Shown piece by piece: positions 1 through 5,108 of a DNA stretch of 6,780 nucleotides. The DNA lies in NCBI GenBank assembly GCA_001771735.1, contig MEUM01000028.1:575-7354 (forward strand), written 5' to 3'. The notes beneath the pieces were generated by a model that was not told where the DNA came from, made no database searches, and was given only the letters and a program-made list of their open reading frames with translations. This DNA comes from Caldifarciminota bacterium RBG_13_43_14 (GTDB lineage: Bacteria; Hydrothermota; Tepidihabitantia; SM23-42). The translations under genes were made by a program, and so were the position numbers. Each line of letters starts with the position of its first letter. Position 1 is the stretch's first letter.

Positions 1-57
1 TGATGATTTTAATAGGCCTAAGACTGCCATTATTATATCGAAAGTTCGCTTTAACAT
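1..57 (-). CDS. Phosphoglycosyl transferase (bacterial sugar transferase), N-terminus only
   Basis: The minus strand has an ATG at 57-55 followed by 18 more open codons to the window edge, and a stop (TAA at 84-82) lies upstream in frame. The peptide contains KRTFDIIMAVLGLL, the hallmark N-terminus of the bacterial sugar transferase family (KRxFDII followed by a hydrophobic membrane hairpin). The neighbouring gene at 516 has the equivalent KRPFDIILSGFGLI at residues 46-59. By family knowledge, such enzymes move a sugar phosphate from a nucleotide sugar onto undecaprenyl phosphate at the inner membrane and so start a glycan chain. The short lead before KR suggests a compact PglC-like form without a four-helix N-terminal domain. 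GGAG lies at 74-71, 13 nt from the ATG, which is far for a Shine-Dalgarno site. A strong promoter lies just upstream. The catalytic part is outside the window, so substrate and completeness are unknown. Confidence 0.75.
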   Translation of the reverse strand, partial: MLKRTFDIIMAVLGLLKSS

Positions 58-80
58 TGGAAAATATATGCTCCAAAGGG

Positions 81-108
81 ATTATATGGGTAAAAGTACG
101 TAAGTCAA
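81..108 (-). promoter_or_regulatory. Sigma70-type promoter for the left sugar transferase gene
   Basis: Reading the minus strand, TTGACT (108-103) is followed by a 16-bp spacer and a perfect TATAAT (86-81). The likely transcript start is near 74, giving a leader of only about 17 nt before the ATG at 57. The promoter facing right at 377-404 has exactly the same two hexamers and spacing, which strengthens both calls. Confidence 0.6.
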
Positions 109-121
109 CAGTAAAGACCGT

Positions 122-162
122 AGCGCGTAACGCGAAGGAAGAAGACAGTAACGCGTAGCGCT
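122..162. repeat. Imperfect inverted repeat rich in CGCG
   Basis: The left arm AGCGCGTAACGCG (122-134) and right arm CGCGTAGCGCT (152-162) are imperfectly complementary; the left arm has two extra bases. The octamer GTAACGCG also occurs twice in direct orientation (127-134 and 148-155). The decamer GCGCGTAACG at 123-132 reappears on the other strand at 2420-2411, at the edge of the hairpin array, so both may come from one dispersed repeat family. Confidence 0.45.
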
Positions 163-166
163 ATTT

Positions 167-318
167 CCCTCTTTGTTAAAGAGGGATTAAGGGAGATTAT
201 TAATAATCCCTCCTAACCCCGTTAGAGTTAGTGTCACGATTAAGAAAATTCAACAAATAGTTGGTTGGCAAGGTTTTCCAGACTCTAACGGGGCTAACCT
301 CCCTTTAAAAAAGGGAGG
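167..318. repeat. Composite palindromic element between the two divergent promoters
   Basis: This stretch fills much of the 458-bp gap between the divergent genes. It starts with a perfect hairpin CCCTCTTT-GTT-AAAGAGGG (167-185) and ends with another, with 9-bp arms CCTCCCTTT (298-306) and AAAGGGAGG (310-318). Inside lie a perfect 14-bp palindrome GATTATTAATAATC (195-208) and a 12-bp inverted repeat CCCCGTTAGAGT (217-228) / ACTCTAACGGGG (282-293) enclosing 53 nt. The nested layout resembles a small non-coding mobile or palindromic repeat element. No coding content is seen in it. It could affect read-through between the genes, but it lies outside both promoters. Confidence 0.6.
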
Positions 319-356
319 CATGTTCTAATTACTTATTACCAGTTACCAATTACTAG

Positions 357-371
357 ATCTGCAACGCAGAT
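357..371. repeat. Small perfect hairpin just upstream of the rightward promoter
   Basis: ATCTGC-AAC-GCAGAT forms a 6-bp stem with a 3-nt loop, ending 5 bp before the -35 box at 377. It has the same size as units of the hairpin array at 2407-2527. It could be an operator-like palindrome or a stray repeat. The preceding 319-356 is A/T-rich with short ATTACC / GTTACC repeats and nothing else recognisable. Confidence 0.35.
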
Positions 372-376
372 GGGGT

Positions 377-404
377 TTGACTTTTATGTCGTTCGCTATA
401 TAAT
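377..404 (+). promoter_or_regulatory. Sigma70-type promoter for the sugar transferase-VanZ gene
   Basis: TTGACT (377-382), a 16-bp spacer and a perfect TATAAT (399-404) precede the gene at 516. The transcript should start near 411 and carry a leader of about 105 nt. That leader is A/T-rich and holds only weak hairpins such as ATATAC...GTATAT; no known riboswitch is recognised. The design is identical to that of the divergent promoter at 108-81. Confidence 0.6.
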
Positions 405-504
405 CGATCAGGGTTTGTAGGTAAATATACTTATATCATTTCGTATATATTAGGCAATTGTAAAAATTCAGATAAATAGTATATTTTACTGTAAATTTCG
501 AAAC

Positions 505-510
505 AAGGAG
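505..510 (+). promoter_or_regulatory. Ribosome binding site AAGGAG
   Basis: AAGGAG lies 5 nt before the ATG at 516 and fixes that start for the sugar transferase-VanZ gene. Confidence 0.75.
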
Positions 511-515
511 ACTGT

Positions 516-2342
516 ATGCGTTTGCGTAATAATGGTATTGTTAAGAAGGAATTAGTAAATCATTCTGATGTTTTTCGTAAAACCTGGAGCTCACGCAGGG
601 TTGAAGCTTCAGTAGTAGTAAATTTATGCGAATACAATAAACCATTATTAAAAAGACCGTTTGATATTATATTGTCCGGATTTGGGTTGATCATGTCCAG
701 CTTGCTCTGGGCATTGATCTCGATTGTCATAATAATCGAAGACGGATTTCCGGTTATTATCAAACAGCAGCGTATTGGCAAATACGGCAGATTATTCTGG
801 GGATACAAATTCCGTTCCATGAAAAAGCAAACCCTTGATGAAAAAGTCAGCATTCAGGCATGTGAGAATGATCCCCGCGTGACGCGTATTGGCAGACTGC
901 TCAGGCGCTGTGCAATGGATGAATTGCCCCAGTTATTGAATATCTTTCTGGGCGATATGAGTTTTGTCGGTCCACGGGCATTATTGCCTAAGGAACAGGA
1001 AGTCAATACAAGCCGTCAATACACAAACGGCGGTATCTGTGACATAACGACAATACCTGGATTCAACGAACGGATACTGGTCAAACCCGGTTTAACCGGT
1101 ATTGCCCAGATCTGGGCGCCGCGCGACATAATGCGGCGGCAGAAATTCAAGTATGATCTGCTCTATATCAAAAAAATGTCTTTTTGGCTTGACCTTAAAT
1201 TGATATTGCTTTCTTTTCTGGTGACTTTTAATTCGGCTTGGGAACGCAGAGGCGCTAAGCTAAAAACATTGACGATACGGGGAAGTAAATTAGAAACATT
1301 AGCGATACGGAGCACTGAAAGACAAGCATGGGAGAAAGAATATGCAGGGGAGCAAGGGAGAAAAGGTGCAGAGGAGAAACGGCGAATAAAAGATTACATC
1401 TTAAATTGGTTGCCGGTTGCGGCATTACTGATCGCTGTTTTCCCTCTGCTCAACATCGCCAATAAATATTTATTTGCCTGGGGTGTTTTCAAAGTGTTTG
1501 GGGATACGATCCGCGTATTTTTTCCGCAAACCGAGCTGTTCGTACTCAGCACGCTCTGGAGCGGACTGCGGGAATCCAGTCATTTTATTGTTTATTTGCT
1601 GCTTACCGTATTGTTGATAAGGTCTTTTGCAAAAGGATTTAAACTGCAAAGTAAAACCGCAATGCTTTTTGCGGGAATAACTGCTGCTTTGTTTGCCATG
1701 ACCGATGAAACCGTGCAAATGTTCATGGCTGATCGCGGCGCTTCATTTGCCGATCTCACGCTTGATCTGCTTGCGGTATCGATCGTATTGCTTTTATGTT
1801 ATCGGCGATATCTAAACAAACAAATATTTGAGAATAAATTCATAGCGACTAAAATAGATAATTTGGCTCAAATAAATCTGGATAGTCTGATCGCATCATG
1901 GATCCCGGTATTCATTTATATGGCCGGACTTTTTATTGTTGGTAATGTGTTACTGACTAATAATAATACGCTGTTCTTGATAAATAATATAAAACCCATA
2001 TTTTTCAGCGGCTTGAGTCACGGTTTTGTCGGCCAGATGGTCGGCAAAACGCGTGATTATTCTCATATCCTAATTTATGCGGTATTGACATTCATAATAT
2101 ATAAAAGTATTAATAATAGTCATCGGAACTGGCGGTTGAATCATTTTCTTGGCGCCGGGATGTTTGCTATTGGTTTCGGTGTATGCGATGAGGTCGGGCA
2201 AAGTTTTTTTGCCCATCGCAGCGCCTGCCTGAGTGATTGGTTGATTAATGTGATCGGCATTGCAGTGGGAATGGCCTCGGTACTGATATATTACAAGTTC
2301 AAACGAAAGCCCTGTCGTGAGTTGCGCGGAAAAGACTGTTAA
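516..2342 (+). CDS. Phosphoglycosyl transferase fused to two tandem VanZ-like domains
   Basis: Residues 45-243 are a sugar transferase that should load a sugar phosphate onto undecaprenyl phosphate. Visible are KRPFDII (46-52), a hydrophobic hairpin (51-74), QQRIGKYGRLF and KFRSM (85-102), the catalytic Asp-Glu pair in MDELPQL (D135/E136), DMSFVGPR (147-154), PGLTG (191-195) and a closing DLLYIKKMSFWLDLKLIL. Ala155 replaces the Pro usual after VGPR. There is no N-terminal four-helix domain, so it is the compact form. A charged linker (about 244-292) leads to two VanZ-like membrane domains. The first has SH (355-356) and DETVQMF...R...D (D397, E398, Q401, R407, D413). The second has SH (516-517) and CDEVGQSFF..R.....D (D558, E559, Q562, R568, D574). 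VanZ is known from teicoplanin resistance, but most relatives have no known role. The sugar transferase call is firm, the VanZ call good; the purpose of the fusion is unknown. Confidence 0.93.
   Translation: MRLRNNGIVKKELVNHSDVFRKTWSSRRVEASVVVNLCEYNKPLLKRPFDIILSGFGLIMSSLLWALISIVIIIEDGFPVIIKQQRIGKYGRLFWGYKFRSMKKQTLDEKVSIQACENDPRVTRIGRLLRRCAMDELPQLLNIFLGDMSFVGPRALLPKEQEVNTSRQYTNGGICDITTIPGFNERILVKPGLTGIAQIWAPRDIMRRQKFKYDLLYIKKMSFWLDLKLILLSFLVTFNSAWERRGAKLKTLTIRGSKLETLAIRSTERQAWEKEYAGEQGRKGAEEKRRIKDYILNWLPVAALLIAVFPLLNIANKYLFAWGVFKVFGDTIRVFFPQTELFVLSTLWSGLRESSHFIVYLLLTVLLIRSFAKGFKLQSKTAMLFAGITAALFAMTDETVQMFMADRGASFADLTLDLLAVSIVLLLCYRRYLNKQIFENKFIATKIDNLAQINLDSLIASWIPVFIYMAGLFIVGNVLLTNNNTLFLINNIKPIFFSGLSHGFVGQMVGKTRDYSHILIYAVLTFIIYKSINNSHRNWRLNHFLGAGMFAIGFGVCDEVGQSFFAHRSACLSDWLINVIGIAVGMASVLIYYKFKRKPCRELRGKDC
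1257..1316 (+). repeat. Two-copy 30-bp tandem repeat in the fusion linker
   Basis: The linker between the sugar transferase and the first VanZ domain contains KLKTLTIRGS (residues 248-257) followed by KLETLAIRST (258-267). The two 30-bp copies match at 22 of 30 positions by eye. The DNA after them (1317-1390) is a purine-rich run of GGAG / GCAAGGGAG-like words coding for charged residues. Both look more like translated intergenic repeat DNA than a folded domain. Confidence 0.6.
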
Positions 2343-2361
2343 CCGTCAGGCCAGGCTTTAT

Positions 2362-2408
2362 CCTCTCCCTTTTATAAAGGGAGAGGGGCGGGGTGAGGGA
2401 TTTTTTTT
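2362..2408. terminator. Long perfect hairpin after the VanZ-fusion gene, possible terminator
   Basis: Arms CCTCTCCCTTT (2362-2372) and AAAGGGAGAGG (2376-2386) form an 11-bp perfect stem with loop TAT, starting 19 bp after the stop of the plus-strand gene. A G-rich tail (2387-2400) and eight T (2401-2408) follow. The T run is 14 nt from the stem, so this is not a classical intrinsic terminator. The hairpin belongs to the same family as those at 167, 298 and 5950. It may end transcription from either side between these convergent genes. Confidence 0.45.
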
Positions 2409-2527
2409 CACGTTACGCGCGAAGAATTCCTCCGCCGAAAGCGGATTATTCCAGCCATAGGCTCCATTCCATGCCGAAGGCATCTATTCCTGCGCCAAAG
2501 GCGCATACTTCCAGCCACTCGGTGGCT
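2407..2527. repeat. Array of six small hairpins with fixed 7-nt linkers
   Basis: Six hairpins follow each other: an imperfect one with arms TTCACG / CGCGAA (2407-2423), TCCGC-CGAAA-GCGGA (2431-2445), AGCC-ATA-GGCT (2453-2463), ATGCC-GAA-GGCAT (2471-2483), TGCGCC-AAA-GGCGCA (2491-2505) and AGCCAC-TCG-GTGGCT (2513-2527). Every linker is exactly 7 nt and ends in TTCC: GAATTCC, TTATTCC, CCATTCC, CTATTCC, TACTTCC. Stem sequences change while pairing is kept, and stem length varies from 4 to 6 bp, so the units are not simple copies. Unit length is not a multiple of three, which argues against coding. The array lies in the 201-bp gap between convergent genes and would be in the 3' UTR of the minus-strand gene. 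Its function and family are not recognised. Confidence 0.7.
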
Positions 2528-2530
2528 TAT

Positions 2531-2551
2531 TTTTTTGACTTTGTCAAAAAA
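2531..2551. repeat. Hairpin overlapping the stop codon of the HhH-barrel gene
   Basis: Arms TTTTTTGAC (2531-2539) and GTCAAAAAA (2543-2551) pair perfectly around a TTT loop. The minus-strand stop codon TGA (2546-2544) lies within the right arm, so the last codons and the stop would sit in the stem. The arms are A/T-rich with no GC-rich core, so a terminator role is doubtful. Confidence 0.4.
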
Positions 2552-5024
2552 CATAATCCATCTGCATATTTACGGTGGTTGTGTTTTCGTGGTTTATATA
2601 ATCGTAAACCGTTGCGCCGGGCAGGTCGGGATAATAAATGTCCGGATTGTTAAATAGATTTGTATGGCTGATATCGGTAAATTTTTGACGGAATTTCATT
2701 TTCATCAATAGATTGCCGAATTTCTGGCTGGCAACAACGTAGTATTTCATACCCGTTCCGGAAAGAAAGTCAATGCCGACATCTTCAAATATCCACTGGC
2801 TCATACCGTCGGTTGACCAGGCGGCAATACCAGCCTCGACCGAAAAAGCATTAGAAAAATTGTGTTCGATCGAAGTTGATAAAAAACCGCCGGTCAGGTT
2901 CATGTCATTACCTTCAGTCGCAGTGAAAGCGACCGAACCGGACCGCGCTTCCATTCGCAAGGCATCATAATTAGAAAGATAAAAGAAGATCCGCAGGCTG
3001 GTTTCGCTGGTGCGGGATGCGGTTGATTCTATTGGCCGTGCCAGATACTTGGTCATATATTTTTGGCCGATCCTTATTCGAACCGGGAATACGGGCTGAA
3101 TTTCGAACTCAATATATGCTCGTTGATTGTTTAAATTATGGCATAAATTTTTATAAACATCAAGATAAGCGCGGCTGAGCAGTAAATGCCGGCTCAGTTG
3201 ATATCGCGTTTCAAGATAAATACCTTGTTCAGGTTTTGGTGTGGGGTCATCGTAAACGCTGATATATTCCGGATCGATCAAAGCATAGGGCCTTTCAAAA
3301 GGAGTATCTTCAAAACGACGGTATTCGGCAAAACCACGGTTAAAAGGATTGTCATACGCAATGTCATAATGCCGATACAGGGCGTTTATATAGAAATAAT
3401 CGTATTGAATACGGGCTCTAATGCAATACCCATAGGCTGGATCATCAAGATGCTGCCTGGTAATTTCACCGGATATGAATGTATTGGCATAAGGCAGTAA
3501 AAAAGTCGTGCCGTAATACAATCTTGAACTGTCGGTTGATAATAAAGTTATCTCCGGATAAAACCATGGGTCGTATTTATCCAGAGGTATATCAGTCCAT
3601 TTCGGGTCGGGATTTATTTTGTGATCATATTCGATCTTCATTGCTTCAAAACCGACATGAGCGCCGGGCAGTATAGTAGTCAATGGCTCAATGTTGAAAC
3701 GACCGCCATATATTTGCTCGCTGACCCTATTTTTATGAACGTCATAATTCATCGAGTTCAGATCAATGCGCCAGATCGATCCATCGGGATTAACGATCGC
3801 ATCGCGTTCAGTCTGAGAATAGAAAAAAGCCGGCAAGAATCCGACTTTGAACAGTCGCAGATTGAAATCACCGGCCGCACCGAAAAGCATATAAGCCGGA
3901 AATTCGGTCAGATCACCAAAAATCCCCTTGCTGCGATCAAAAGTCCGGGAACGCAATTCATCGCTGTTATCGATCAGCAAGCCTTCGGCCCAGGCAATAC
4001 GGTAATTTCCGAGCATGAATTTTTGAACCGGTCCCAGATCGCTAAGACCTACGTATCCTTTGTAGAATTCATCGAATTCATTGTAATAAACACCGAGCCG
4101 CAACTTTCTCTGATAATTACCCTTGAAACGTGCGGCAATGCGGGGACGGTTCGGATATTCGTTCAAATAATCGAGCTTGTCAATAAGATTTTGCCTAACC
4201 CGTTCACAATCATTATTATCCCAATCGTATAGACCGCGCAGATTCATAGCAATCGAGTCAAAACTATTTTTTGCCTGTTCGAGATATGATATGCGGGCCG
4301 CAATATTGTTATCTTCGCCGATATCGAGTCGGCTGGTGTTCATCAATTTAATCCGGATACGTCCATGCACGGCATCTTGGTCTTTTTCGTCTTGATAATT
4401 GACATAACGCCTTAAAGAGACATAGGCATAATGGCTTAGATCTTTTATCCGATTCAGATCACGGCTGGATTTGATCGGCCGGAAATTTTGCTGGCGCTTC
4501 ACGGCCGCGGCGTCGATCGGAGTCATGCGGTCGATCATTAATAATTGATCAAAAGTCGCCGTGTTGACATTCATCGGCGCGAGGATGAGGTCTTCCCATT
4601 CGTCAACTGCCGCCTTGGAAGGAGGTTCTTCGCTGGCGAGTTTTTTTTCTTCCATCAGTATCGAGCCCCACTCTGACCGCGCCGGGAAAGGGTTTGCAAT
4701 TTTCAGGTACGGTTTGATCTTTTCGAAAGTAATTGCGCCGATGCCGTCGATATTGCGCAATTCGTAAACACTTGCAAATGGTCCGTAAAGTTTACGATGA
4801 TCATAAATGTTGTCGACAATGGTCGAATCGATCGGAAGCCGATACAGTTCGGTAAGCGAAGCACGGTTGAGATCGAGTTGTGGTTGCGTTTGTAATAGTC
4901 GAGCGTTTGCATTTAATTCTTTTTTCTGTAGTGGTCGAGCTTGCTCGACGTCGTTGTTGTTTGCAGAGTAAACTCTGCCACTACCGATAAATAGAATTAT
5001 TGCGAATGCCAATGTTCGTTTCAT
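2544..5024 (-). CDS. Two helix-hairpin-helix domains plus outer-membrane beta-barrel
   Basis: The 826-aa product starts with a Sec signal peptide (MKR, then LAFAIILFIG; likely cleavage near VYSA, residues 18-21). Residues 50-108 form a clear ComEA-like helix-hairpin-helix domain (LDLNRASLTELYRLP ... IDGIGAITFEKIKPYL). A weaker second copy spans about 151-208 (VNTATFDQLLMIDRM ... IKDLSHYAYVSLRRYV). The remaining 600 residues alternate aromatic and polar residues as in barrel strands (for example QKFMLGNYRIAWAEGLLI) and end in MQMDYVF; a terminal Phe is typical of outer-membrane barrels. Similar HhH-barrel proteins of unknown role occur in Bacteroidota and relatives. The domains should face the periplasm or surface and may bind DNA, but this is inference. 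No good Shine-Dalgarno site precedes the ATG; it is chosen because it gives the signal peptide and the next Met is near residue 124. A REP-like insertion encodes about residues 14-33. Confidence 0.88.
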   Translation of the reverse strand: MKRTLAFAIILFIGSGRVYSANNNDVEQARPLQKKELNANARLLQTQPQLDLNRASLTELYRLPIDSTIVDNIYDHRKLYGPFASVYELRNIDGIGAITFEKIKPYLKIANPFPARSEWGSILMEEKKLASEEPPSKAAVDEWEDLILAPMNVNTATFDQLLMIDRMTPIDAAAVKRQQNFRPIKSSRDLNRIKDLSHYAYVSLRRYVNYQDEKDQDAVHGRIRIKLMNTSRLDIGEDNNIAARISYLEQAKNSFDSIAMNLRGLYDWDNNDCERVRQNLIDKLDYLNEYPNRPRIAARFKGNYQRKLRLGVYYNEFDEFYKGYVGLSDLGPVQKFMLGNYRIAWAEGLLIDNSDELRSRTFDRSKGIFGDLTEFPAYMLFGAAGDFNLRLFKVGFLPAFFYSQTERDAIVNPDGSIWRIDLNSMNYDVHKNRVSEQIYGGRFNIEPLTTILPGAHVGFEAMKIEYDHKINPDPKWTDIPLDKYDPWFYPEITLLSTDSSRLYYGTTFLLPYANTFISGEITRQHLDDPAYGYCIRARIQYDYFYINALYRHYDIAYDNPFNRGFAEYRRFEDTPFERPYALIDPEYISVYDDPTPKPEQGIYLETRYQLSRHLLLSRAYLDVYKNLCHNLNNQRAYIEFEIQPVFPVRIRIGQKYMTKYLARPIESTASRTSETSLRIFFYLSNYDALRMEARSGSVAFTATEGNDMNLTGGFLSTSIEHNFSNAFSVEAGIAAWSTDGMSQWIFEDVGIDFLSGTGMKYYVVASQKFGNLLMKMKFRQKFTDISHTNLFNNPDIYYPDLPGATVYDYINHENTTTVNMQMDYVF
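4928..4984. repeat. REP-like inverted hairpin pair inside the signal-peptide region
   Basis: The 57-bp element has ends GTAGTGG (4928-4934) and CCACTAC (4978-4984). Each end runs into a hairpin with a 7-bp stem and 2-nt loop: GTCGAGC-TT-GCTCGAC (4934-4949) and GCAGAGT-AA-ACTCTGC (4963-4978), 13 nt apart. Both hairpins start with GTAG when read inward, the tetranucleotide known at the 5' end of many REP sequences handled by RAYT transposases. The length is a multiple of three and the reading frame passes through it, encoding residues 14-33 of the HhH-barrel protein. No RAYT gene is in the window. Confidence 0.7.
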
Positions 5025-5046
5025 TTTCTATTTACATTTTGTTTTT

Positions 5047-5088
5047 GTAGTTCGCAGAGTAAACTCTGCCACTACGGATAAAAATCCG
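5047..5088. repeat. Second REP-like hairpin upstream of the HhH-barrel gene
   Basis: GTAGT (5047-5051) and ACTAC (5071-5075) flank the same GCAGAGT-AA-ACTCTGC hairpin (5054-5069) seen inside the gene at 4963-4978. Identity with that copy continues through CCACTAC and, after one mismatch, GATAAA. A further hairpin CGGAT-AAAA-ATCCG follows (5075-5088). The element fills half of the 84-bp gap between the PorV-like gene and the HhH-barrel gene. It may act as a transcript-processing or attenuation site, but it has no T-run. Confidence 0.65.
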
Positions 5089-5108
5089 AAATGATGTATT
5101 AGTCATTA

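Noticed and set aside
2..103. Plus-strand open frame entering from the left edge and ending at TAA 101-103
   Set aside because: It overlaps the minus-strand start of a sugar transferase, whose KRTFDII motif is far more convincing. The plus-strand peptide resembles nothing I know and crosses the minus-strand promoter.
2407..2527. CRISPR array reading of the hairpin cluster
   Set aside because: There is no constant repeat of 23-40 nt and no unique spacers of similar length. The conserved parts are the linkers and the varying parts are palindromes.
2393..2653. Plus-strand 86-codon open frame with repeated PKA/SSH-like words
   Set aside because: It is a reading of the hairpin array and of the antisense of the HhH-barrel gene. 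Unit lengths are not multiples of three and there is no ribosome binding site.
3621..4232. Plus-strand 203-codon open frame
   Set aside because: It is fully antisense to the barrel part of the HhH-barrel gene, with no family motif and no ribosome binding site seen.
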